Assembly (NCBI GenBank): GCA_963169455.1
Contig: CAUJDW010000122.1
Location: 1 to 46,429 of the forward strand
Direction: 5' to 3'
Source: Bacteroidota bacterium
Lineage (GTDB): Bacteria; Bacteroidota; Bacteroidia; Chitinophagales; Saprospiraceae
DNA: 46,429 nt
A model generated the notes under the pieces. That model was given only the letters and a program-made list of their open reading frames with translations, made no database searches and was not told the DNA's origin. The number at the start of each line of letters is the position of its first letter. Position 1 is the stretch's first letter. Position numbers and translations under genes: made by a program. This document shows, piece by piece, positions 8,309 through 18,300 of this stretch.

Positions 8309-9157
8309 ATGAGCAGCTTTACCTTTTCCAATGAAGACATCGCCGGGCTGCAAAGCCGGGAGCAATTACTGGCCTATCTGAAGGAAAAAAATGTCAGCGT
8401 CCAGAAACCGCTGGAGCGGGTGATTTACAAGCAGGAGATGGAAAAGCTGCAGATCGAGCTGCTGAAGCTGCAGAACTGGATACTGAAGGACAAAAAGCGC
8501 GTGGCCGTCATTTTCGAAGGCCGGGACGCCGCCGGGAAAGGCGGCGCGATCCGGCGCTTCCGGCGCTATCTCAACCCGCGTTCGGCCCGGGTGGTGGCCC
8601 TGGGCAAGCCCTCCGACACCGAAAGAGGCCAGTGGTATTTCCGCCGGCACGTCAAGGAACTGCCCAATCCCGGAGAGCTCGTTTTCTTTGACCGCAGCTG
8701 GTACAACCGCGCCGTCGTGGAGCCGGTGATGGGCTTCTGCACGCCGAGGGAGTACGAACTCTTTCTCATGCAGGCCCCCGAATTCGAACACATGCTGTAC
8801 GAAGACGGGGTCAAGCTCGTCAAGCTGTGGTTCTCGATCTCCAGGGAGGAACAGGAAAGAAGGTTCAGGGAGCGGAAGACCAACCCCCTGAAGCAGTGGA
8901 AGATCAGCATGGTCGATATCAAGTCGCAGGAACTGTGGAAGGAATATTCGCACCACATCAAAGCGATGTTTATCAAAACCCACACCGAGTACAGCCCCTG
9001 GATCATCATCCGTACCGACAACAAGCTGGAAGCGCGGCTGGAAAGCCTGCGTTACCTGCTTTCCATTTTCGATTACGACGGCAAGGAGGAAGCCGCCACC
9101 ACCCTCGACCCGGACCCGAACGTGGTGCACCGCTATTACCGGTCGATACCCATTTAA
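8309..9157 (+). CDS. ppk2: Polyphosphate kinase 2 (class I-like)
   Basis: PPK2 moves phosphate between inorganic polyphosphate and nucleotides, usually running toward NTP synthesis. The ATG at 8309 gives 282 residues; an ATG at 8237 would add 24 poorly matching residues. The Walker A loop FEGRDAAGKGG is intact, followed by the lid region NPRSARVVALGKPSDTERGQ and WYFRRH, then the Walker B/signature FFDRSWYNRAVVEPVMGFC. The rest (REEQERRFRERKTNPLKQWK, DIKSQELW, PWIIIRTDNK) is collinear with single-domain PPK2. FEGRDAAGKGG favours class I, which phosphorylates nucleoside diphosphates; this is inference. A second PPK2 gene begins 23 bp later and is almost certainly co-transcribed. The enzyme is cytoplasmic. 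Confidence 0.93.
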   Translation: MSSFTFSNEDIAGLQSREQLLAYLKEKNVSVQKPLERVIYKQEMEKLQIELLKLQNWILKDKKRVAVIFEGRDAAGKGGAIRRFRRYLNPRSARVVALGKPSDTERGQWYFRRHVKELPNPGELVFFDRSWYNRAVVEPVMGFCTPREYELFLMQAPEFEHMLYEDGVKLVKLWFSISREEQERRFRERKTNPLKQWKISMVDIKSQELWKEYSHHIKAMFIKTHTEYSPWIIIRTDNKLEARLESLRYLLSIFDYDGKEEAATTLDPDPNVVHRYYRSIPI

Positions 9158-9179
9158 AGCAAACTCAAACAGCATCCCC

Positions 9180-9947
9180 ATGTTCAGTAAAAACGAACTG
9201 AAACTGCTGAGTTCTCCGAAAGGCCTGGAATACCTGCTGGCTCTGGACAAGCCGGACTTCCGGGAAGTGCTGGAGCAGATACAGTATGAAGAAAAACTGG
9301 AACTGCTGCAGTCAGAGCTGATCAAGGCTCAGAACTGGGTGGTCGATAAAGAGGAACGGGCCATCATCATTTTCGAAGGGCGCGAATTCGCCGGCAAAGG
9401 CGACGCCATCCGCGCCTGCATCGACCACCTGAACCCCCGGTCGATGAAGCTGGTTGCACTGCAGAAACCCACGCCCAAACAGCAGGGGCAGTGGTACTTC
9501 AAACGCTATGTCGAACAGCTCCCAGAGCGGGGCGAGCTGGCCTTCTTCGACCGCAGCTGGTACAACCGCGCCGTCGTGGAGCCGGCCAACGGCTTCTGCA
9601 CCGAAGAGGAGTACGAGCGCTTCATGAACGAAGTCAACCACTTCGAGAATATGCTCATCGGCGACGGCATCCGCCTGATCAAGTTTTACCTGTCCATCAG
9701 CAGGGAGGAACAACAGCAACGCATCGAAGGCGTCCGCGAAGACCCCCTGCGCCGCTGGGAACTGACGCCGGTTGACCTGCGGGCGCTGGAGCTGTGGGAG
9801 CAGTACACCTATTACAAAACCGAAATGTTCCGCCGCACCGACGGCCCCCTCAACCCCTGGATCCGGATCGAGGCCAACGACAAGCGCAAGGCGCACCTGG
9901 AGATCATCCGCTGCATCCTGGAGCGGCTTCCGTATCAGAGGAGCTGA
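9180..9947 (+). CDS. ppk2: Second polyphosphate kinase 2 paralogue with altered Walker A
   Basis: A 255-residue paralogue of the preceding gene with the same order of motifs: coiled N-terminal helix, P-loop, NPRSMKLVALQKPTPKQQGQ, WYFKRY, FFDRSWYNRAVVEPANGFC, ISREEQQQRIEG, DLRALELW and PWIRIEANDKRKAH. Its P-loop reads FEGREFAGKGDA, so the Asp and Ala of RDAAGKG are replaced by Glu and Phe and the Gly after the loop by Asp. The lysine and the Walker B Asp are kept, so it is probably active, perhaps with different nucleotide preference. It may also form mixed oligomers with the first enzyme. It lacks the C-terminal tail of the upstream copy. The stop lies 2 bp from the stop of the convergent copper ATPase gene. 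Confidence 0.9.
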   Translation: MFSKNELKLLSSPKGLEYLLALDKPDFREVLEQIQYEEKLELLQSELIKAQNWVVDKEERAIIIFEGREFAGKGDAIRACIDHLNPRSMKLVALQKPTPKQQGQWYFKRYVEQLPERGELAFFDRSWYNRAVVEPANGFCTEEEYERFMNEVNHFENMLIGDGIRLIKFYLSISREEQQQRIEGVREDPLRRWELTPVDLRALELWEQYTYYKTEMFRRTDGPLNPWIRIEANDKRKAHLEIIRCILERLPYQRS

Positions 9948-9949
9948 GC

Positions 9950-12187
9950 TTAGACGAGCGCCTTTCTCAGCAACTGCGCATTCACCGCCACGATCACCGT
10001 ACTCAAACTCATAAATACCGCCCCCACAGCGGGGCTCAGCACGAAACCTGTCGAGTACAAGGCGCCCATCGCCAGAGGAATGGCGATGGCGTTGTAAGCC
10101 GTCGCCCAGGCCAGGTTCTGGATCATCTTCCGGTAGGTGGCTTTGCCGAAAAGAATGAGTTTTGCAATGTCTTTGGGGTTGCTGTTGGCCAGGATGATAT
10201 CGGCGGTTTCGGCGGCCACATCGGTTCCACTGCCCACGGCAATGCCTACGTTGGCCTGCGCCAGGGCCGGAGCATCGTTCACCCCGTCGCCCGTCATGGC
10301 GACAAAATCGCCGGAGGCTTGCAGTTTTTTGACGACCCCAACTTTCTGGTGCGGCAGTATGCCGGCGTAGTAGCCGTCGAGGCCCAGTTCCTCACTCACT
10401 GCCCTGGCTACGCGCTCGTTATCGCCCGTGGCCATATACACTTTGATGCCGTTGTCCCTGAACGTCTGAATGGCGGCGGCGGATTCGGGCCGAACCGCAT
10501 CGGCCAAAGCGATATAGCCGGCCGGTTTTTCGTCGATGAGGACAAAAACGACGGTCTCCGCCGCACTGCCGAAAGCTTCCTGGGGAACATCGATCTCTGC
10601 CTCCTCCAGGTAGCCCGGGCCAACCACCTTGACGGCTTGCCCGCCCACCCTGGCCTGCACGCCTTTGCCTGTGATGGCTTCAAAGCGCTCCGCTTTCGGG
10701 ATTTCGAGGTTCAGCTCCCTAATTTTCCGGATAATCCCCTGTGCGATGGGGTGTTCGGACTCCTGCTCCAGGGCGCCGGCGAATTGTAATATCTCATTCT
10801 TGTCCAGCCCTTTCTGCAGGCTTTCATAGCGTGCCAGCGCAAAATCGCCTTTGGTCAGGGTGCCGGTTTTGTCAAATATCAGGGCTGTAATTTTTCGGGA
10901 CTCCTCAAAAGCCGTCCGGTTGCGGATGAGCAGCCCGTGCTGGGCGGAAAGCGCAGTGGAAATGGCCACCACGAGCGGCGCCGCCAGGCCCAGGGCATGA
11001 GGGCAGGAGATGACCATTACCGTCACCATGCGTTCCAGGGCGAACAGAAAATCCCTGCCCAGGGCCAGCCAGATGAAGAGGGTGGCAAAGCCCGCCGCCA
11101 GGGCGATATACGTCAGCCACCTGGCCGCCCGGTTGGAGAGGTTCTGCATCTTCGACCGGGCCTGCTGCGCCTCGCGCACCATGGTGACGACCTTGTTCAG
11201 GTAGCTGTCTTTCCCGGTATGCGCCACCTGCACTTTCAGTGCTCCGTTGCCGTTGAGGCTGCCGCCGATGAGCTTATGCCCCTGCCCTTTTTTCACCGGC
11301 TTCGACTCGCCGGTAAGCATGGACTCATTGAGGTAGCTCTCGCCTTCCACCACGAGGCCGTCGGCGGGAACTTTTTCACCGGGTTTTATCAGTATGGTGT
11401 CGCCGGGCTTTAAATCTTCCAGGCTGATATCCACCACCGCATGGCCTTCCACCTTATGGGCTTCTGCAGGCATCATGCTGACGAGCAGTTCCAGCGCCCT
11501 GGATGCGCCGAGCACCGATTTCATTTCGATCCAGTGTCCCAGCAGCATAATGGCGATCAGCGTGGCCAGCTCCCAGTAAAAGCTCTCGCCGGGCAGCCCG
11601 AAAGTGGTGGCGGCGGAATAAAAATAGGCCACTGAAACCGCCATCCCGATCAGCACCATCATGCCCGGCGACCTGCCTTTGATTTCTTCGTACATGCCAC
11701 TCAGGAATGGCCAGCCGCAGTAGAAATAGACGGCGCTGGAAAGGCCGAAAAGCAGATACCGGCTGCCTGCAAACTGCCAGCCGATGCCCAGCCAGTGCTG
11801 GATCATCGGGGAAAGCAACAGGATGGGAGCGGCCAGCACCAGCGATACCCAGAACCGCTTCCGGAAATCCGCGATCATCATGCGGTGGTGATCATGGTGG
11901 CCAGCATGGGCGCCGCCCTGCCCGCCATGGGCATGTGCTTTCGCAGGAGTATGGCGGTGGCCGTGCGCCGCATGGGAACCGTCCATGGTGAGCCGGTAAT
12001 CTCCGGCTTTCGCCAGGGCTTCATTCAGCTTTTCCTCCGGAATATGGCGGTGCATGATGACTGTGGCTCGGGGCGGTTCCAGCGCCACTTCAGCCGATTT
12101 GACGCCTTCGATGCTTTCCAGGGCTTTTTTGACAGCCTGGGCGCTTTGCCTGCTGATTGTTCCGCTGATTTCATATTGATGGGTCAT
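9950..12187 (-). CDS. copB: CopB-type (P1B-3-like) copper-transporting P-type ATPase
   Basis: An inner-membrane pump of 745 residues (ATG at 12187; an in-frame ATG at 12223 is less likely). It has the P-type ATPase set: TGESKPVKKG (actuator), phosphorylated Asp439 in DKTGTLTKG, an SEHPIAQ-type nucleotide-binding His, and MTGDGVNDAPALAQA at the hinge. The membrane metal site is Cys395-Pro-His397 in ISCPHALGLAAPLV rather than CPC. In the family, CPH marks the CopB group, associated with Cu2+/Ag+ export. Residues about 1-70 form a heavy-metal-associated fold whose CxxC is replaced by SRQSA, followed by a His-rich segment (HGHRHTPAKAHAHGG, HAGHHDHHR) that probably binds metal instead. It is the last gene of the leftward efflux cluster, 106 bp after the CusB-like gene. 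Confidence 0.92.
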   Translation of the reverse strand: MTHQYEISGTISRQSAQAVKKALESIEGVKSAEVALEPPRATVIMHRHIPEEKLNEALAKAGDYRLTMDGSHAAHGHRHTPAKAHAHGGQGGAHAGHHDHHRMMIADFRKRFWVSLVLAAPILLLSPMIQHWLGIGWQFAGSRYLLFGLSSAVYFYCGWPFLSGMYEEIKGRSPGMMVLIGMAVSVAYFYSAATTFGLPGESFYWELATLIAIMLLGHWIEMKSVLGASRALELLVSMMPAEAHKVEGHAVVDISLEDLKPGDTILIKPGEKVPADGLVVEGESYLNESMLTGESKPVKKGQGHKLIGGSLNGNGALKVQVAHTGKDSYLNKVVTMVREAQQARSKMQNLSNRAARWLTYIALAAGFATLFIWLALGRDFLFALERMVTVMVISCPHALGLAAPLVVAISTALSAQHGLLIRNRTAFEESRKITALIFDKTGTLTKGDFALARYESLQKGLDKNEILQFAGALEQESEHPIAQGIIRKIRELNLEIPKAERFEAITGKGVQARVGGQAVKVVGPGYLEEAEIDVPQEAFGSAAETVVFVLIDEKPAGYIALADAVRPESAAAIQTFRDNGIKVYMATGDNERVARAVSEELGLDGYYAGILPHQKVGVVKKLQASGDFVAMTGDGVNDAPALAQANVGIAVGSGTDVAAETADIILANSNPKDIAKLILFGKATYRKMIQNLAWATAYNAIAIPLAMGALYSTGFVLSPAVGAVFMSLSTVIVAVNAQLLRKALV

Positions 12188-12293
12188 GGCAATTGAATTT
12201 AGGTTAAAAAAGGTGTTTTTCAAGGCGAAGGCGGCAGGTACTGGCCCTTGCCTTCCACGCCCGGATATAATCTTTGCCGGCCGGGCCGGCCGC

Positions 12294-14051
12294 TCATTGA
12301 ATGGTTTCGGTTACCGAGCCGCACTTCAGCATTTTATCGCCGAAATAAGGGTTGCGGATTTCCCTGTCCAGGCTTAGCCAGTCGGCGCCGGCATTATCAT
12401 CGGCCATGGGGCAGTGCTGTACGTAGATGGTTTCCCCTCCGAAAGGCCCGAAGGCTTTGGCGAGGGCTACCATCTGGCCGGAAAGGGGTTTGAAGTGGCG
12501 GCGCGCTTCGTCCACATCCTTTGCAGCAGCCAGTTTTTTCAGGGCAGCAGCAGCAGCTCCGCTGTGGCTCATCCAATGATCGTGGGCCTGGCCGCTGAAA
12601 AGGCTCATTTCTGTCTTTTCGAAAGCTGTTTTCAAGGCGCTCGCCTGCCGGGCGGAGGTGGCGGGGTCGCCTTTTACAAGTGCATCTTTCAGGGAGAAAT
12701 AGATGCCAAACAATTTCCGGACGGCCGCTTTGGCTTCCCGGCTGATAGCCACCTGCCCTCCGGTTGCCGCATCCCCGTGTTGATGCCCGTTATTTGCGGC
12801 TCCGCCCATGGGGTTCATCATGCTGGGTTTGCCGGCCAGCTGGGCGGCGGCGTCGATGGAGAAGGCCCCGTTGACGGCGATCTCCTCGCCGGGCTCCAGC
12901 CCTTCCTTCACCACATAACTGTCCCCAACCAGCGGCCCGAGCGTTATTTCCCGCATCAGGAAGCTGACGCCCTGATCGCTCGTCCTTTTGACATACACCA
13001 CCGACCGCTCACCCGTCCACATAACAGCCGACCTGGGCGCCATCAGGCTTTCCCCCTGGCTTTCCAGGCGGGTTTTGACGAGCCCGCTGGCAAACATTTC
13101 GGGTTTGAGCTTCCCGCCGGGGTTGGACACTTCCACCCTTGCCGTTGCCACCCTCGTTACGGGATTGATGACGGGGCCGATGAAAGTAATTTTGCCTTTG
13201 AAATTTTCGCCCGGCAGCGATTGGATGGTGAAATCCACGGTGCTGCCCACCTTCGTCCAGGGGATGTCGCTCTCGTACACGTCGAACAACACCCACACCC
13301 TCGATAGGTCTGCAATGTCGTACAGCGGCATGCCCCGCATGAGATAGTCGCCGAGGTTGACCTTTTTTTCCAGAACAATCCCGCTGACATCCGCCAGGAT
13401 GGGAAAGCGCTCCTGCGGCTTGCCCGCAGCGATGATGTTTTCAATCTGCTGTTCGGTGAGTTTCCAGTTCCTGAGTTTTTCCTTCGCCGCCGAAAAAAGG
13501 GCAGGCTGCATATCTTTGAACTTCATGGCGGAAAAGAGCTCCTCCTGGGCCGTCACCAGTTCAGGTGAGTAGATGCCTGCCAGTTTTTGCCCGCTCCGCA
13601 CCGGCTCGCCGGTGAAAGCAATGGCCAGTTCCTCCACCCTGCCGTCGATGTGGGTGGACTGGGAGAAAATCAGCCGTTCATCGGGCTGCACCTTGCCGTT
13701 CAGGCGGACTTCTTTGACTGCCGTTCCCCGGCCTACCACGGCGGTTTGCACACTGGCCAGTTGCATGGCCGTTGGCGACATCCTGACCTCCAGGGGGTTT
13801 CCCTCAGGCATGTCGTCCTCCAGGGGAATCAAATCCATGCCACAGATGGGGCACTGCCCGGGCTCCGGCTGCCGGATCTGGGGGTGCATGGAGCAGGTCC
13901 ATTCCGACACTTCGGAGGGAACTTCCGCCGCCGCCCCATGGCCGTGAACGGCCGGGCCGGAGGGTTTGATAAGCCAGCCTATGAGCAAGCCCGCCGCCAG
14001 CATGACTATGGCGGTGAGCAGGGTGGATCGATTGATTTTTATGTTTTTCAT
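12294..14051 (-). CDS. cusB: CusB-like periplasmic adaptor of heavy-metal RND efflux, with metal-binding and DUF3347 domains
   Basis: A 585-residue membrane fusion protein anchored by an N-terminal helix (about residues 9-27). At about 50-80 it carries the heavy-metal-binding domain with WTCSMHPQIRQPEPGQCP and ICGMDLIPLE. The central adaptor contains the barrel-sandwich/lipoyl part (GRVEELAIAFTGEPVRSGQK), a helical hairpin with TAQEELFSAMKF, then beta-barrel and membrane-proximal domains (VWVLFDVYESDI, LKPEMFASG, LEPGEEIAVNGAFSID). The C-terminal 150 residues form a DUF3347-type helical domain with MSHSG and HCPMADDNAGADWLS, likely another metal-binding unit; a His/Gly-rich linker (NNGHQHGD) precedes it. 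It should bridge the CusA-like pump and the TolC-like channel and hand Cu/Ag to the pump. The start is 6 bp after the stop of the TolC-like gene, so translation is likely coupled. Confidence 0.92.
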   Translation of the reverse strand: MKNIKINRSTLLTAIVMLAAGLLIGWLIKPSGPAVHGHGAAAEVPSEVSEWTCSMHPQIRQPEPGQCPICGMDLIPLEDDMPEGNPLEVRMSPTAMQLASVQTAVVGRGTAVKEVRLNGKVQPDERLIFSQSTHIDGRVEELAIAFTGEPVRSGQKLAGIYSPELVTAQEELFSAMKFKDMQPALFSAAKEKLRNWKLTEQQIENIIAAGKPQERFPILADVSGIVLEKKVNLGDYLMRGMPLYDIADLSRVWVLFDVYESDIPWTKVGSTVDFTIQSLPGENFKGKITFIGPVINPVTRVATARVEVSNPGGKLKPEMFASGLVKTRLESQGESLMAPRSAVMWTGERSVVYVKRTSDQGVSFLMREITLGPLVGDSYVVKEGLEPGEEIAVNGAFSIDAAAQLAGKPSMMNPMGGAANNGHQHGDAATGGQVAISREAKAAVRKLFGIYFSLKDALVKGDPATSARQASALKTAFEKTEMSLFSGQAHDHWMSHSGAAAAALKKLAAAKDVDEARRHFKPLSGQMVALAKAFGPFGGETIYVQHCPMADDNAGADWLSLDREIRNPYFGDKMLKCGSVTETIQ

Positions 14052-14057
14052 GTTGCG

Positions 14058-15284
14058 TTAATTTCCTGTTAAATAATCCAGTTTTACCCGCGCAAGTTGG
14101 TATTCCGTTTGGGCCGAAACCTTCTCCATCTGATAGCGGAACAGGCGCTGCTGGAGGTTGAGAATCTCTTCGAAATCGCTTCCGTTATTGCTGTACGCCG
14201 CTGTAAGCAGATCGATGGCCTGCCGGGTTTTTGCCATCTGGCTGTTGAGTAATGCCATCATCTGCGCTGCCTTTTCCAGTTCGTACCAGGCCATTTCATA
14301 CATAGTGGCCAGTTCGTTTTCCATATCCTTTTTCATATCGGCGTACACGAGCTGCATCAGGCGGCGCTCTTCGAGGGCGGCATCGTATTTCTTCCTCCAG
14401 ATGGGCAGGGAGACGGATACCATGGGCATCAACATATCCCGGCCGGTATTGGGGGGAAGATGGAGGTCGTTGTTGCGCCTGGCGAGCGGCATGTACTGCA
14501 ATCCGGCGCCGATCATGGGTTTGCGCATAAATTCGGCAGCTGTTTCACCGGCTTGTTCCGCCAGTATCTGTTGGCCCAGGACAGCCAGGGCCGGGTTGTT
14601 GCCCAGGAGGCTGTCGCGGCGGCGTAGGATGCCCGTTTCCGGTTCGGGCAAGCCGCCGGATATGGAGATGGGCGTGCTATCGCTGCGGTTGAGCAGGCGG
14701 TTAAAGGCCGACTCCAGCGGGCGCCGCTTTTGTTCCAGCAGAGCTATTTCGGTTTTAACATCATCGATCATGATATCGGCCCGGATGGCGTCCACCATAG
14801 GCGCCTGGCCATGCTGGAATTTGATCGTGGCCAGTTCCTTGTCCGCCTCCAGCACCCGCAGGTTTTCCTGCTGAATGCGGATTTGTTCCTCCAGTTCGGC
14901 GAGAGGAAACCAGGCGTTTTTCACTTTGAAGAACAGTTCATTCCGGGCGGCAGCCACAGCCTGGTATTTCACCTGCGCCATCTGAGCCGCTTCGTTTTCC
15001 ATGGCATCGAGCGCGCCGAACCAGGGGAACATCTGCATCACCGATATGCTGCCCAGCTGGTTGCCCATCGGGAGCATCATGGGGCGAAGGAAAACGGAGG
15101 CGTTCAGCTGCGGCTCCGGCAGTGCGGCCGCCTGTGGCAGCCGCTGAAGCGCCGCCTGATATTCCAGCTGCCTCGCCCGGATTCCGGGGTTGTTTTCGGC
15201 AGCGATTTCCAGGTAGTTTTCCAGGGTTTGCCCCGAAAGCCCGCCAGCGCTCAGTATCGATAGGATGATGATGAAAATTCGCAT
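14058..15284 (-). CDS. cusC: TolC-family outer membrane efflux channel (CusC-like)
   Basis: A 408-residue outer membrane factor with a signal peptide (MRIFIIILSILSAGGLSGQ) and no lipobox, unlike E. coli CusC. The body is long amphipathic helices with the two-fold OEP repeat: the first half begins with LENYLEIAAENNPGIRARQL and the second near the NNPALAVLGQQILAEQAG segment. PMVSVSLPIWRKKYDAAL is the typical motif before a beta segment. It should trimerise into the outer-membrane tunnel of the tripartite Cu/Ag exporter. The gene lies between cusA-like (39 bp upstream) and cusB-like (6 bp downstream), supporting a single operon. Confidence 0.9.
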   Translation of the reverse strand: MRIFIIILSILSAGGLSGQTLENYLEIAAENNPGIRARQLEYQAALQRLPQAAALPEPQLNASVFLRPMMLPMGNQLGSISVMQMFPWFGALDAMENEAAQMAQVKYQAVAAARNELFFKVKNAWFPLAELEEQIRIQQENLRVLEADKELATIKFQHGQAPMVDAIRADIMIDDVKTEIALLEQKRRPLESAFNRLLNRSDSTPISISGGLPEPETGILRRRDSLLGNNPALAVLGQQILAEQAGETAAEFMRKPMIGAGLQYMPLARRNNDLHLPPNTGRDMLMPMVSVSLPIWRKKYDAALEERRLMQLVYADMKKDMENELATMYEMAWYELEKAAQMMALLNSQMAKTRQAIDLLTAAYSNNGSDFEEILNLQQRLFRYQMEKVSAQTEYQLARVKLDYLTGN

Positions 15285-15323
15285 AAAAATTTCCTTTTTG
15301 ATATTCTGAATTTGGCATACAGC

Positions 15324-18300
15324 TCACTGAAGTACTGTTTTCCTGACGGCGCTTTCCCGCCAATAGGCCTGCAGAACCGGGACCACGAACATGGTCATCA
15401 GTTGGATGGCCATGCCGCCGAAAGTCGGTATAGCCATAGGCACCATGATATCGGCGCCCTTCCCGGTGGACGTGAGCACGGGCAGCAGGGCGATCATGGC
15501 CGTCGCGGCAGTCATCATTGCCGGGCGAACCCGCTTTTTACCGGCGATCAACACGGCCTCCCGCACTTCTTCCACCGTCTCCGGCCGGCGTTCTTCGAAA
15601 ACCTGGTGAATGTAAGTGCCCATGATCACCCCGTCATCGGTGGCGATGCCGAACAGGGCGATAAAGCCCACCCAGACCGCGACGCTCAGGTTGACGGGAT
15701 GGATCTGGAACAGCTCCCGCATGCCCACTCCTGCGACGGAAAAATTCAGGAACCAGCCCTGCCCGTACAGCCACAACAGGATGAAGCCGCCTGCAAAAGC
15801 CACGAAAACGCCGGAGAAGTGAATGGAGGAGGCGATAACTGTTTTGAACTGAAAGAACAGCAGCAGGAAGATGGTGATGAGGCTGATGGGAATGACGACG
15901 GCCAGGCGCTTCATGGCGCGCAGCTGGTTTTCATAGCTTCCGGAGAATTTGTAGCTTACCCCGGCCGGAACGATCAGTTCGCCACCGTCGATGCGCTGCT
16001 GAATAAACCGCTGAGCTTCCTCCACCACATCCACTTCGGCGTAGCCGTCTTTTTTGTCGAACAGCACGTAGCCTGTCAGGAAGGTGTCCTCGCTTTTGAT
16101 CATCTGAGGCCCCCGCACGTATTCAATTTGCACCAGTTCTCCGAGGGGCGCCTGCGCGCCTACCGGAGTAGGCACGAGCATTTGCCTCATGCTTTCCGGG
16201 TTGTCACGCAGTTCGCGGGGGTAGCGCACCCGCACGGCGTAGCGCTCCCGGCCCTCCACTGTGGTGGTGACGCTCATGCCGCCGATGGCCGTTTCGATGA
16301 AATCCTGGACATCTTCGATGTTCAGCCCATAGCGGGCGGCCGCCACCCGGTCGATATTCAGGTGGATGTAAGGTTTGCCCACGATGCGGTCGGCAAACAC
16401 TGCCTCAGCTTTGACGGACGGTACTTCCCTGAGAATGGCTTCCAGTTTCAGGCCGAAGCCCTCGATGGTTTTCAGGTCCGGGCCGTACACCTTGATGCCC
16501 ATTGGAGCCCGCATGCCGGTTTGCAGCATGACCAGCCGCGTCTCGATGGGCTGCAGTTTAGGCGCCGAGGTGACACCGGGCAGCCTGGTGACGCGAACAA
16601 TCTCATCCCAGATGTCATCTGGGCTTCTGATCTCCGGGCGCCAGTTGCGGAAATACCGGCCATTTGGATCGGGTATGAGATTTGCCGGTTTTACACCCTG
16701 CAGCAGCGCTTCCTCATTGGAAAGCGTATCGCCCGAAACGAGGATAAAGCGGCCGCTTTTATCGGTTTTAAAAGTTTCCCGTTTACCTTTTTCATTGATC
16801 AGGAATTCGGGCTTGTAATTGATGACGTTTTCATACATCGAAATGGGAGCGGGGTCGAGGGCCGTTTCAGCGCGCCCGGCTTTGCCCACGGCCAGATCCA
16901 CTTCGGGAATGTTGGCCAGCAGCATGTCGAGCTGGGCCAGCACCCGCTGGTTTTCCTCCAGGCCCGAGTGGGGCATGGAAGTCGGCATCAGCAGGAAACT
17001 GCCCTCGTCGAGCGAAGGCATGAATTCTTTACCCATGCCGGGGAATTTATGCAGCATGGCGCTCCAGAAGGCCGTCGTCCGGATGTTAAGGCCCAGCTGG
17101 CCGAAGCCATTGGCTACGAAGCCGAACGTCCGGTTCCAGCCCAGCCAGATGGCGAGCCCGAAAAGGATAGTGAACAGCGGCAGGAGCAGGAACTTCCCCT
17201 TGTTCCGCAGGCACCATTTCAAAACGGGTTCGTAAAAATGTACAATGGCCAGCAGGGCGCCGAGGATGAGCCCGAGCAGCAGCAGCACGAAAAGATAGTT
17301 GGCAAAAAGAGCATTTTGGCGCCCCAGGGGCATCCACTCTTCCGCCAGAAAGAAAGTGGCCGCCAGCACGACGATGGCGATGTTGAGGTAATTCGGCGCG
17401 GCCCGCCAGCGCTCAGGCCAATATTTTTCCAGCAGGTTGTTCAGCCCGATCACGATCAGCCAGATAGGAAGCCAGGTTTTGTAGAAAATGATGAATACTA
17501 CGCCCGCTGCCATTAAGCTGACATTCCAGATGCCCCGCACCCTTTTTTTGTCAAAATTAATGGACAACACCAGATGGGCCAGGGCAGGCAGCACGACAAT
17601 GCCGAGCAGGAATGCCGCGCCCAGGGCGAAGGTTTTGGTAAAAGCCAGGGGCCTGAACAGCTTGCCCTCGGCGGCCTCCATCGCAAAAACGGGCAGGAAG
17701 CTCACCACCGTGGTGGCCAGGGCTGTAGTGACCGCACCCGATACTTCCGCCGCCGCCCGGTAGGCCAGCTCCAGCAGGGCGCGGCCGCGGGCGCCTTCAT
17801 TTTCCGGCAATTCGAGGTGGCGGATGATGTTCTCCACAAAAACGATGCCCACGTCCACCATGACGCCGATGGCGATGGCGATGCCGGACAGTGCCACGAT
17901 ATTGGCGTCCACGCCGGCATAGCGCATGACAATAAAAGTCATTAAAACCCCTACCGGCAGCATACTGGAGATCAGCAGCGCGGCCCGCAGGTTGAGCACC
18001 AGCACAATGACCACGATGATGCTGATGAGCACCTCGTGGGACAGCGCCCGCTCCAGTGTTCCCAGTGTTTCCTGGATGAGCTGGGTGCGGTCGTAAAAGG
18101 GGACGATGGTGAGCTGGCTCACCGTGCCGTCGGCCAGCGTCTTCTTGGGCAGCCCGGGAGCGATTTCCTTTATTTTATCCTTCACGCCGTTGATGGCCGC
18201 CAGCGGGTTGGAACCGTAGCGGGCGACGACCACGCCGCCGGCTACCTCGGCGCCCTCCTTGTCGAGAATGCCGCGCCGGGCCGCCGGCCCCAGTGAGGCC

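Noticed and set aside
15312-17516. 734-codon open frame opposite the CusA-like gene
   Set aside because: It is antisense to a clear RND pump and arises from GC-rich codon bias; the protein is His/Gln-rich without domains.
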